The notes under the pieces are model-generated. The model searched no databases. It saw nothing but the letters and a program-made list of their open reading frames with translations, and was not told the DNA's origin. DNA of 25,561 bases from Microbacteriaceae bacterium (GTDB lineage: Bacteria; Actinomycetota; Actinomycetes; Actinomycetales; Microbacteriaceae), in NCBI GenBank assembly GCA_022701925.1, contig JAKONM010000268.1, positions 1 through 25,561 of the forward strand. The letters are read 5' to 3'. This document shows positions 15,015 through 21,495 of this stretch, one piece after another. A program made the position numbers and the translations under genes. Position 1 is the first letter of the stretch; each line of letters opens with the position of its first letter.

Positions 15015-15344
15015 TCAGAGGCTGCCGACGACCGACTGGAAGAGCGCCAGCTGGCTGAGCCCCAGCGCCTGCGACGCGCACAGGGCGACCAGCAGGATCA
15101 GGGCCAGCGGTCCCGCCGCGCGCCTGCGCCCCAGCACCACGGCGGCGCCGAAGGCGACCAGCGGGACGACCAGCCCGACCAGCAGGATCCCGAGGATCGT
15201 GGAGTTCAGCTGCCGCCCCTGGGCGGCGGCGAAGCCGAGCAGCACCAGCAGGTTGGAGACCGCGCCCAGCACCTGCCAGAGGAACCCGATGCCGAACGCG
15301 GCCGCGACGGCGAAGCGCGCGCCCGCGCCGCGCAGGCCGGTCAC
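15015..15344 (-). CDS. Small membrane protein, three predicted helices
   Basis: 109 residues, unrecognised. Hydrophobic segments: about 11-40 (FAVAAAFGIGFLWQVLGAVS), 48-74 (TILGILLVGLVVPLVAFGAA) and 78-104 (LALILLVALCASQALGLSQL), separated by short basic turns (GRRRAAG). The start is GTG at 15342-15344, overlapping the preceding gene's stop as GTGA, so it is probably coupled to it. The longer open frame upstream is the shifted shadow of the preceding gene. Function unknown; it may form a complex with its co-translated partner. Confidence 0.68.
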   Translation of the reverse strand: MTGLRGAGARFAVAAAFGIGFLWQVLGAVSNLLVLLGFAAAQGRQLNSTILGILLVGLVVPLVAFGAAVVLGRRRAAGPLALILLVALCASQALGLSQLALFQSVVGSL

Positions 15345-15763
15345 AGGACGCTCAGCAGGAACGGCCACGGCAGCAGCAGCAGCGCGCCGAGCACCAGCCA
15401 GGCGAGGCGCGTGGAGGGGGTCCGCACCCGCCAGGCGACGGCGCCGAACCAGACCAGCGGCGCGGCGGCCGCCAGCCCGCGGCCGGCCGCGTTCGCCACC
15501 AGCGCCGCGACCTCGCCGAAGGAGCCCGCGCCCGCGTCGAGCGGCGACGCGGCGGACAGCGCGACGATGCCGCGGATCCAGAACACCGTCTCGAGCACGG
15601 CGACGCCGCCCAGGACGCCCAGCACGACCAGGGCGAGCCCGCCGCTCGACGCCCGGTCGAGGTCGGGGCCCGAGGGGGCGGCCGCTCGAGCCGGCGGTCG
15701 CTCCGGCGCCTGCAGCCGGTCGTCGCCGTCCCAGGTCAGCGCGTCGTCGTCGGAGTCGGCCAT
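15341..15763 (-). CDS. Small membrane protein with acidic cytoplasmic head
   Basis: 140 residues, unrecognised. An acidic, proline/alanine-rich N-terminus (MADSDDDALTWDGDD, to about residue 40) is followed by hydrophobic segments near 42-70, 83-107 and 120-138, with a basic WRVRTPSTR turn. Start ATG at 15761-15763; GAGGG lies 5 nt upstream. It ends on the TGA that overlaps the next gene's GTG, forming a two-gene unit. It starts 42 bp after the MFS stop on the same strand, so read-through from MFS is possible. No function can be assigned. Confidence 0.7.
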   Translation of the reverse strand: MADSDDDALTWDGDDRLQAPERPPARAAAPSGPDLDRASSGGLALVVLGVLGGVAVLETVFWIRGIVALSAASPLDAGAGSFGEVAALVANAAGRGLAAAAPLVWFGAVAWRVRTPSTRLAWLVLGALLLLPWPFLLSVL

Positions 15764-15805
15764 GTCGCCCTCGATCCTGCCGCACCCGGTCGGCCCGGCT
15801 GCGCC

Positions 15806-16996
15806 TCAGGCGGGAAGGACGCCGCCGCGACGGAACCGCAGGCCGGCGCCGAACACGCCGAGGCCCAGCAGCGCCGCGGCGGCCCCGGCCACCGGCACGA
15901 GGGCGGAGCCGAACCCGAGCGCGGCCCCGCCGACCACCGGCGCGAGCCCGATGCCGATGTACATCGCGGTCGAGTACCAGGACAGCACGATGCCCGCGGC
16001 CGCCGGGTCGAGCGCGACCAGCCGCGCCTGCACGGGGACGGCGACCGCGAACGCGGTGAGGCCCCAGAGGGCGAAGACGGCGACGTCGAGCACGAAGGAC
16101 GACGCCCCGCCGGCCAGCAGCAGCAGCACGAGCACCTGCGCGCTGAGCGCGACGACGACGACCGGGGTGCTGCCGCGACGGTCCGTGAGGCGCCCGGCCA
16201 GGGTCGTGCCGACGACCCCGGCGAGGCCGTAGACCAGCAGCAGGACGGCGAGCAGGACACCGCTGCCGCCCGTCGCGGAGCGGGTCACCGCCGCGCTGTA
16301 GATGTAGACGATGTTGAAGCTGGCCGTCGCGAGCGCCATGGCGACGAGGGCCAGCACGACCCGCGGGTCGGCCAGCGGCGCCACGCGGGCGCGCAGCGGG
16401 ATCGTGGGCGGCTCGGGCAGGCCGCGCACCACCAGGGCGACCGCGGCGAAGAGCACCACGGCCAGGGCGGCGAGCACGCCGAGGGCCAGCCGCCAGCCGC
16501 CGAGCGAGGCCAGCGCCGTGCCGAGCGGGGCGCCGACCGCTGTGGCCAGGGTGAAGCCGAGCCCGGCGATCGCCAGCGCGCGGCCCCGGTGCGCCGGCGG
16601 CAGCACCGAGGGCGCGGCGGCGGTCGCGGCGGGCACCAGCACGGCGCCGCCGACGCCCGCGACCACCCGGCCGACGAGGAACGGCGCGAAGCCCGCGGCG
16701 GAGGCCGCCATCACGGTGCCGGCGCCCACCAGCAGGATCCCCCCGCTCAGCACGGCGACGCGCGGCGCGCGGGCGAGCGCGACGGAGGCGACCGGGGCGA
16801 TCACCGCCACGACCACCGCGTAGGCCGTGATGGAGACGCCGACGGTCTGCGAGGTGACGCCGAGGTCCCGGGCCACCTCGGGCAGCAGCCCGGCGATGAC
16901 GAACCCGTTCGTCGCCACCGTGAAGAGACAGGCCGCGAGCAGGCCGAGCCGCAGGCGCAGCGCCGCCGGCATGGCGTATCGTTCGACAGACGTCAT
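15806..16996 (-). CDS. MFS transporter (DHA1-like drug/sugar efflux type)
   Basis: 396 residues, about 12 transmembrane helices in two halves. The loop 2-3 region and helix 5 antiporter-like stretch (ATAVGAPLGTALASLGGWRLALGV) resemble DHA1 exporters such as AraJ/CmlR-type proteins. Substrate unknown. The ATG at 16994-16996 has a TACGAT -10 six bases upstream and no Shine-Dalgarno, so a leaderless start; an internal ATG (MPAALRL) 24 nt later is the alternative. It is divergent from an ArsR-type regulator, 28 bp between start codons, which very likely controls it. Confidence 0.9.
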   Translation of the reverse strand: MTSVERYAMPAALRLRLGLLAACLFTVATNGFVIAGLLPEVARDLGVTSQTVGVSITAYAVVVAVIAPVASVALARAPRVAVLSGGILLVGAGTVMAASAAGFAPFLVGRVVAGVGGAVLVPAATAAAPSVLPPAHRGRALAIAGLGFTLATAVGAPLGTALASLGGWRLALGVLAALAVVLFAAVALVVRGLPEPPTIPLRARVAPLADPRVVLALVAMALATASFNIVYIYSAAVTRSATGGSGVLLAVLLLVYGLAGVVGTTLAGRLTDRRGSTPVVVVALSAQVLVLLLLAGGASSFVLDVAVFALWGLTAFAVAVPVQARLVALDPAAAGIVLSWYSTAMYIGIGLAPVVGGAALGFGSALVPVAGAAAALLGLGVFGAGLRFRRGGVLPA

Positions 16997-17036
16997 ACGG
17001 TCATCGTAGAAATCAGTTCGATTAATGTCAAACGAT
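16978..17036. promoter_or_regulatory. Shared MFS/ArsR promoter with inverted-repeat operator
   Basis: ATCGTTCGACA (16978-16988) and TGTCAAACGAT (17026-17036) are inverted copies matching at 10 of 11 positions. One lies in MFS codons 3-7, the other in ArsR codons 1-4. Between them is a smaller dyad AATC-AGTTC-GATT (17011-17023) sharing GTTCGA. The MFS -10 (TACGAT, minus strand, 17003-17008) and a possible ArsR -10 (TAGAAA, plus strand, 17007-17012) overlap in the middle. Confidence 0.65.
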
Positions 17037-17339
17037 CAGCAGTACCCGATCCCCGACCTCGCGGAGGTCGAGCTGGTCGACGTGCTGCGCGCCCTCGCGG
17101 ACCCGGTGCGGCTGCAGATCCTGCAGGTGCTGGCGGACGGCCGCGCACACCCGAAGAGCCAGCCCGAGTGGGGCCTCGACCTGCAGAAGTCGACGCTGTC
17201 CCACCACTTCAAGACGATGCGCGAGGCCGGCCTCACCGAGACGCTCGTGGACGGCCGCACCCACGAGATCCGGCTGCGCCGCGACGAGCTGGCGGTCCGC
17301 TTCCCCGGCCTGATCGACTCGCTGCTCGCCGCGCGCTGA
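17025..17339 (+). CDS. ArsR-type winged-helix transcriptional regulator
   Basis: 104 residues. DNA-binding winged helix: LADPVRLQILQVLADG (26-41), the recognition helix segment KSTLSHHFKTMREAGL (55-70), and a wing with DGRTHEIRL (77-85). It contains no cysteine, so it is not a metal-thiol sensor of the ArsR/SmtB type; it may respond to a small organic ligand carried by the exporter. Start ATG at 17025 has no Shine-Dalgarno and a very short predicted leader. It is divergent from the MFS gene and probably represses both. It ends 7 bp from the convergent PPOX gene stop. Confidence 0.88.
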   Translation: MSNDQQYPIPDLAEVELVDVLRALADPVRLQILQVLADGRAHPKSQPEWGLDLQKSTLSHHFKTMREAGLTETLVDGRTHEIRLRRDELAVRFPGLIDSLLAAR

Positions 17340-17346
17340 CCGCGGG

Positions 17347-17742
17347 TCACGCGTCGACGATCCGCAGCACCAGGTCGCCCGGCCCCTCGCCCCGCGTCGC
17401 CAGGTGCTCCACCACCCGGAACGCCCGGAACTGCAGCCCGTACTTGCGGCGGTGGCCCGCCAGCAGCCGGTCCTGCTCGACCGGGTCGACGACCGCCTCG
17501 GCGCGAGCGCGCACGACCGGCGCCCCGGGCCTGACCCGGCCCCGGGCGTCGCACTCGCGCAGCTCGACCCGCGGATCGCGGCGCAGCCGCTTCGCCTTGC
17601 CGCTGCCGGCCCCCGTCAGGACGATCGCGGCATCTGCGGACGGCGCGATCCACACCGCCGTCGCGACGCCCTCGCCGGTCCTGCGGAACGTCGTCAGCGA
17701 GACGTAGCGACGTCGGCTCGCGGCCAGCAGGCGAGGGCTCAT
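17347..17742 (-). CDS. PPOX-class, probably F420-dependent enzyme (Rv2061-like)
   Basis: 131 residues, split beta-barrel fold of the pyridoxamine-phosphate-oxidase-like group. The features YVSLTTFRRTGEGVATAVWIA, then GSGKAKRLRRDPRVELRECDARGR, match the Rv2061-type F420-binding subgroup (TIGR03666 as I recall it); the Lys/Arg-rich stretch would hold the cofactor phosphate. Substrate unknown. I start at ATG 17740-17742 because the family begins there and a TACGGT -10 lies 6 nt upstream (leaderless). The open frame continues upstream but is the shadow of the divergent gene. It starts 42 bp from the divergent DoxX-like gene. Confidence 0.82.
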   Translation of the reverse strand: MSPRLLAASRRRYVSLTTFRRTGEGVATAVWIAPSADAAIVLTGAGSGKAKRLRRDPRVELRECDARGRVRPGAPVVRARAEAVVDPVEQDRLLAGHRRKYGLQFRAFRVVEHLATRGEGPGDLVLRIVDA

Positions 17743-17748
17743 GCGTGC

Positions 17749-17754
17749 ACCGTA
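17749..17754 (-). promoter_or_regulatory. -10 element of a leaderless promoter (PPOX gene)
   Basis: TACGGT on the minus strand, 6 nt before the ATG at 17742. Confidence 0.5.
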
Positions 17755-17784
17755 CGCGCGGTCGCGTGCGCTTGGCTGCTGCGC

Positions 17785-18177
17785 ATGACGTCGTCGACGG
17801 CCGCGGTGCGCGGCATCATGGCCACCGGCCTGGCCGGCATGGGCGGCCTGCACTTCGTGCCGCAGGCCGCGAAGGGCATGGCGGCGATCGTGCCGCCGTC
17901 GATGCGCGACCGCCCGCTCTCCGCGGAGCAGCTGGTGCGGCTGACCGGGGCGTGCGAGCTGGCGGGCGCCGCGGGCCTGCTGCTGCCGGCGACCCGCACG
18001 GCCGCCGGCGTCGCGCTGCTCGTCTTCTACGCAGCGGTGTTCCCCGCGAACGCCTACGCGGCGCGGCATCCGGACCGCTTCGGGCCGATCGCCGTGCCGC
18101 TGGTGCCGCGACTGCTCGGCCAGGTGGTGCTCGGGGCGCTCACCGCCTACGGCGCCTTCGGCGGCCGCAGGCGCTGA
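17785..18177 (+). CDS. DoxX-like small membrane protein
   Basis: 130 residues, four hydrophobic segments. The pattern GLAGMGGLHFVPQAAKGM...IVPPSMR near the start, TGACELAGAAGLLLPATRTAAGVALL in the middle, and AVFPANAYAARHPDR is characteristic of DoxX-like proteins in actinobacteria. Their role is unclear, linked to redox or thiol stress in the wider family. Start ATG at 17785; no Shine-Dalgarno is obvious, and TTGGCT seven bases upstream is only a weak -10. Divergent from the PPOX gene, convergent with NlpC/P60, with a two-way hairpin after its stop. Confidence 0.78.
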   Translation: MTSSTAAVRGIMATGLAGMGGLHFVPQAAKGMAAIVPPSMRDRPLSAEQLVRLTGACELAGAAGLLLPATRTAAGVALLVFYAAVFPANAYAARHPDRFGPIAVPLVPRLLGQVVLGALTAYGAFGGRRR

Positions 18178-18182
18178 CGGCC

Positions 18183-18222
18183 GGCCGGCGGCGCTCCGTC
18201 GAGCCGCCGGCCTCCTCGACGG
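18183..18222. terminator. Overlapping hairpins between DoxX-like and NlpC/P60 genes
   Basis: Hairpin 1 pairs 18183-18192 with 18203-18212 (10 bp, GGCCGGCGGC/GCCGCCGGCC). Hairpin 2 pairs 18196-18203 with 18215-18222 (8 bp, CCGTCGAG/CTCGACGG). They share bases, so only one can form. They lie between two convergent stop codons and could terminate both genes. No U-run. Confidence 0.6.
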
Positions 18223-18223
18223 G

Positions 18224-19309
18224 TCAGCCGGTGTAGCGGGCCACCATCGGGGCGAGGCCGCCCATGGTGCGCACCGGCACCTCCCGCACCTGGGCGCCGG
18301 GGTGCGGCGCCTCGATCATGTTGCCGCCGCCGGAGTAGATCGCGACGTGGGCCATGTCGCTGCCCGACCCGTAGAAGACCAGGTCGCCGGGCTGGGCCTG
18401 GCTGTAGGGCACCAGCAGGCCCTTGCTGCGGGCGGTCGTGTACTGCACCGTCGCGCCGTGGCCGCCGATCTGGATGCCCGCGGACTGGAAGGCCATCATC
18501 GTCAGACCGGAGCAGTCCCAGCTGCCGGGGCCGGCGGCGCCGAAGACGTAGGGCTCGCCGATCTGCGCACGGCCGAAGGCGATCACCTTCGCGGCGGTGG
18601 ACGCGTTCGCCGGCAGGTCGATGTAGGCGGCCTCGAGCTTCGAGTCCGCGCCCTTCGCGGCCTGCGCGCGGTCGCGCTTCGTCTCGGTCTGCTGCACCAG
18701 GGTGATCGCGGCCTCGGCCGAGTCCTTCGCCTCGTCGAACGCGGCCTTGGCCGTGACGGCGCTGCTGGCCGAGCGGTCCGCAGCCGCGGCGGCCTGCGTC
18801 TTCAGCGTCTCCGCGGCGCGGCTGTCGCGCGCCGCGTCCTCGGCGAGGGCCGTGCTGTCCTCGGTCAGCTCGCTGACGCGGCTGAGGTCGTGCAGCACCT
18901 GGCCCGCACCGTCGCCGGACATCAGCACGGCCGTGGTCTGCCCGACGGAGCCGCCGCCGCGGACGAGCGAGGCGGTGACGAGGGCGGCGCGGGTGCGGGA
19001 GCGCTGGGCGACGGCGTCGGCGTGGTTCGACGCGATGCGCAGCGCCTCGGCGGAGTCGGCGGCGTCCTTCGCGGCCAGGCGGGCCTGGTTGTACCGCTCG
19101 TCGGCGACGGAGGCGGTGCGGGCGGCGGCCTCGGCGCGCAGGCGCAGGTCGGCGATGCAGTCGACGGCGCCGCTGTCGGAGGCCGAATCGACGGTCTTGC
19201 AGTCCAGCGGCGCGGCGCTGGCGGGGGCGAGCCCGATGGTCGTGGTGATCGTCGCCGTGATGACGGCGGTCAGGGCCGCGGCCGCGGCTCTCCGGGCTCG
19301 AATGGGCAC
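18224..19309 (-). CDS. Secreted NlpC/P60 peptidoglycan endopeptidase
   Basis: 361 residues. Sec signal peptide: RARR near the N-terminus, hydrophobic stretch to about 30, likely cleavage after ASA (about residue 32). Residues about 55-225 are Ala/Glu/Asp/Lys-rich and should form a long coiled coil, as in RipA/Cgl-type cell-separation hydrolases. The NlpC/P60 domain (about 238-361) has catalytic Cys266 (WDCSGL), His321 (MAHVAIY) and probably His336 (EAPHPG). It is expected to cut stem peptides during division. Start is GTG at 19307-19309 with AGGAGG 9 nt upstream; ATG codons further up lack signal-peptide support. The upstream leader and direct repeats are described separately. Confidence 0.9.
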   Translation of the reverse strand: MPIRARRAAAAALTAVITATITTTIGLAPASAAPLDCKTVDSASDSGAVDCIADLRLRAEAAARTASVADERYNQARLAAKDAADSAEALRIASNHADAVAQRSRTRAALVTASLVRGGGSVGQTTAVLMSGDGAGQVLHDLSRVSELTEDSTALAEDAARDSRAAETLKTQAAAAADRSASSAVTAKAAFDEAKDSAEAAITLVQQTETKRDRAQAAKGADSKLEAAYIDLPANASTAAKVIAFGRAQIGEPYVFGAAGPGSWDCSGLTMMAFQSAGIQIGGHGATVQYTTARSKGLLVPYSQAQPGDLVFYGSGSDMAHVAIYSGGGNMIEAPHPGAQVREVPVRTMGGLAPMVARYTG

Positions 19310-19500
19310 GGGGTGGTTCCTCCTGGGTTCGCATCGCCTGCCGTGGGCACGGCACCGGTGACCCGTCCGAGCGCGGATGGCAGTGATGGAAGACAGGTGT
19401 GCGCTCGAGGTGCGACGGGGTGGTCGCGATGTGGAGCCGACGAGGTGGGTTGGCCGGCCGCCGGGGAAGGTAGCAGCGTTCCGGGCGGGACGCACACCCT

Positions 19501-19521
19501 GGACGTTACTGGAACGTTATT
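19501..19521. promoter_or_regulatory. 11-bp-period direct repeat upstream of NlpC/P60 (response-regulator-like site)
   Basis: GGACGTTACT (19501-19510) and GAACGTTATT (19512-19521) match at 8 of 10 positions, one helical turn apart. The centre is about 50 bp upstream of the predicted start point (about 19461). OmpR-family regulators bind such tandem repeats. MtrA, which controls cell-wall hydrolases in actinobacteria, is the obvious candidate, but the assignment is inference. Confidence 0.45.
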
Positions 19522-19829
19522 CGAGCGCGGCGTGTCGCTGGCGATCTCGCAGCATCCCATCCGGTATGCATCCGGAAACCCCGGGCAGACCGGCGGTTCC
19601 TCCTCGCCCCGGGCGGCCCGGCACCGCCTTCGTGCACGTCCGTCCAGATGCGAGGAACGGCGCAGGACCCGCGACGCGGCGGCGGGCGCGTCGCCTCGGT
19701 CGTCGCGGCCGCTCGGCACCGCCCGGCGGGGCGGCCCCGGACGCCCCGGGATCGCGAACCGCGGCGCGGGTGACGTCGAGTCCGGTGCCGGTGAATGGTT
19801 CGCGCGCTCGTCGACGCCGGGAACGACGA

Positions 19830-19859
19830 AGGGCGGGAGGCGCGAACGCCTCCCGCCCT
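19830..19859 (-). terminator. Intrinsic terminator of the ilvDBNC operon
   Basis: A perfect 13-bp stem (19830-19842 with 19847-19859) and a tetraloop reading UUCG on the transcribed strand, followed by UCGUCGUUC. It lies 47 nt after the ilvC stop. This is the clearest terminator in the window. Confidence 0.85.
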
Positions 19860-19866
19860 CGTCCGC

Positions 19867-19924
19867 CCGCTGTCAGATCAGCGCGCGATCGAGCCCCCAG
19901 CCGCTGTCAGCGCGCGACCGAGCC
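19867..19924. repeat. Short tandem duplication across the ilvC stop codon
   Basis: 19901-19924 (last ilvC codons, stop and 6 nt beyond) recurs at 19867-19895 with one mismatch and a 5-bp insertion (ATCAG). The copy lies downstream of ilvC and carries its own out-of-frame TGA. Confidence 0.7.
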
Positions 19925-20932
19925 CTCGGTGTAGTCGTCGTCGCTCTTGCGCCAGGCGAAGAGGCTGCGCAGCTCGCGGCCGGTCTCCTCGATCGGGTGC
20001 TCCTCGCCCTTCTTGCGCAGCGCCAGGAACTCCTGGCCGCCGTTGTCCTGGTCCTCGATGAACCGCTTGGCGAAGGCGCCGTTCTGGATGTCCCCGAGCA
20101 CCTCCTTCATGTGCTCCTTGACGCTCGGGTCGATGACGCGGGGCCCGGACACGTAGTCGCCGTACTCGGCGGTGTCGCTGACGGACCAGCGCTGCTTCGC
20201 GATGCCGCCCTCCCACATCAGGTCGACGATCAGCTTCAGCTCGTGCAGCACCTCGAAGTAGGCGATCTGAGGCTGGTAGCCGGCCTCGACCAGGGTCTCG
20301 AAGCCGTACTGGACCAGCTGCGAGGTCCCGCCGCAGAGCACGGCCTGCTCGCCGAACAGGTCGGTCTCGGTCTCCTCGGTGAACGTGGTCTTGATGCCGC
20401 CGGCGCGCAGGCCGCCGATGGCGCGGGCGTAGGACCAGGCCAGGTCCCAGGCCTTGCCGGTGGCGTCCTCCTCGACGGCGACGATCACGGGCACGCCGCG
20501 GCCGGCCTCGAACTCGCGGCGCACGGTGTGGCCCGGGCCCTTCGGAGCGACCATGACCACGTCGACGCCCTTCGGCGCGGTGATGTAGCCGAAGCGGATG
20601 TTGAAGCCGTGCCCGAACAGCAGGGCCTTGCCGTCGGCCAGGTGCGGGGCGATGTCGTCCGCGTACAGGTGGCGCTGCACCTGGTCGGGGGCGAGGATCA
20701 CGATCAGGTCGGCCCAGGCGGCCGCGTCGGCGGGCGTCTCGACGCGGAAGCCGGCGTCCTCCGCCTTGGTGCGGCTCTTGGAGCCCTCCTTCAGGCCGAC
20801 GACGACCTCGACGCCGCTGTCGCGCAGGTTCAGCGCGTGCGCGTGCCCCTGGCTGCCGTAGCCGATGACGGCGACCTTCTTGTTCTGCACGATGGACAGA
20901 TCGGCGTCGCTGTCGTAGACGATGTCGGTCAT
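19907..20932 (-). CDS. ilvC: Ketol-acid reductoisomerase
   Basis: Second common step of valine/isoleucine synthesis: NADPH- and Mg2+-dependent rearrangement and reduction of acetolactate/acetohydroxybutyrate. 341 residues, class I short form. GYGSQG nucleotide motif at 24-29; metal-binding acidic residues sit in TEETETDLFGEQAVLCGG and the later FEVLHELKLIVDLMWEGG. Start ATG at 20930-20932 with GGAAGG 6 nt upstream; the longer open frame is noise from ilvN. It is last gene of ilvD-ilvB-ilvN-ilvC, 53 bp after ilvN, closed by a strong terminator. Confidence 0.97.
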   Translation of the reverse strand: MTDIVYDSDADLSIVQNKKVAVIGYGSQGHAHALNLRDSGVEVVVGLKEGSKSRTKAEDAGFRVETPADAAAWADLIVILAPDQVQRHLYADDIAPHLADGKALLFGHGFNIRFGYITAPKGVDVVMVAPKGPGHTVRREFEAGRGVPVIVAVEEDATGKAWDLAWSYARAIGGLRAGGIKTTFTEETETDLFGEQAVLCGGTSQLVQYGFETLVEAGYQPQIAYFEVLHELKLIVDLMWEGGIAKQRWSVSDTAEYGDYVSGPRVIDPSVKEHMKEVLGDIQNGAFAKRFIEDQDNGGQEFLALRKKGEEHPIEETGRELRSLFAWRKSDDDYTEGSVAR

Positions 20933-20985
20933 GGTCTGCCTTCCGATGGAGCGCCGGGACGACGCGTGGGGTGTGGGGGTTCGGG

Positions 20986-21495
20986 TCAGGAGCGCGGGAT
21001 GCGCTCGGTGATGCTCTTCGGGCCGCGGCCGATCGCCAGCAGGCCCGACTGCGCCATCTCGCGGATCCCGTAGGGCTCGAGCATCCGCAGCAGCCCGGCG
21101 GTGCGCTGCGACCCGGCCACCAGCTCGATCACCAGGGCCTCCGGGGTCACGTCGACGACCTGGGCCCGGAACAGCTCCACGATCTCGAGCACCTGCGGGC
21201 GGGTGCCGGCGTCGACCTTCACCTTGATCAGCACGTGCTCGTGCAGCACCGACTGCTCGGGCTCCAGCTCGACGATCTTGATGACGTTGATCAGCTTGTT
21301 CAGCTGCTTCGTCACCTGCTCGAGCGGCAGCTCCTCCACGTCGACCACGGCGGTGATGCGGCTGAGGCCGGGCACCTCGCAGTTGCCGACGGCGAGCGAC
21401 TCGATGTTGAAGCCACGTCGCGCGAACAGCCCGGCGACGCGGGTCAGCAGTCCCGGCTTGTCTTCGACCAGCAGGGAGAGGACGTGGCGGGTCAT
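20986..21495 (-). CDS. ilvN: Acetolactate synthase regulatory (small) subunit
   Basis: 169 residues. N-terminal ACT domain (about 4-78: HVLSLLVEDKPGLLTRVAGLFARRGFNIESLAVG) binds valine for feedback inhibition; the C-terminal half (about 85-165) is the usual ALS_ss_C domain. It activates and regulates IlvB. The ATG (21493-21495) overlaps the ilvB stop (21492-21494) as ATGA, ensuring matched synthesis of the two subunits. Confidence 0.96.
   Translation of the reverse strand: MTRHVLSLLVEDKPGLLTRVAGLFARRGFNIESLAVGNCEVPGLSRITAVVDVEELPLEQVTKQLNKLINVIKIVELEPEQSVLHEHVLIKVKVDAGTRPQVLEIVELFRAQVVDVTPEALVIELVAGSQRTAGLLRMLEPYGIREMAQSGLLAIGRGPKSITERIPRS

Larger units (their letters stand above)
19310..19906. 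other. 597-bp noncoding region between NlpC/P60 and ilvC
   Basis: I see no gene here. Reading the minus strand toward NlpC/P60: the ilvC terminator (19830-19859), about 300 bp with nothing I can interpret (19522-19829), a direct repeat (19501-19521), a possible -10 TACCTT (19468-19473), then a leader of about 150 nt that contains a perfect small hairpin TGCCGT-GGGC-ACGGCA (19339-19354) just before the Shine-Dalgarno. A structured regulatory leader is possible but I recognise no riboswitch class. Confidence 0.5.

Noticed and set aside
13210..16059. A 949-codon open frame on the plus strand opposite serA and mtlD
   Set aside because: It is antisense to two certain enzymes. Composition (Arg/Ala/Pro runs) and lack of any domain fit the long empty frames typical of high-GC DNA.
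16978..17339. Arsenic or metal resistance locus
   Set aside because: The ArsR-fold regulator has no cysteines and the partner is a general MFS exporter, not ArsB/ACR3 or a metal P-type ATPase.
17404..18177. Longer form of the DoxX-like protein starting at 17404
   Set aside because: The upstream part is antisense to the PPOX gene and unlike DoxX; the family-like sequence begins at 17785.
19310..19460. c-di-AMP (ydaO) riboswitch in the NlpC/P60 leader
   Set aside because: Wall hydrolases of actinobacteria often carry one and the leader length is suitable, but I could not find the conserved blocks I would expect. A covariance search with the ydaO model would settle it.
18302..21073. A 923-codon plus-strand open frame opposite NlpC/P60 and ilvC
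   Set aside because: It crosses two well-supported minus-strand genes and the ilvC terminator; no family-like sequence.
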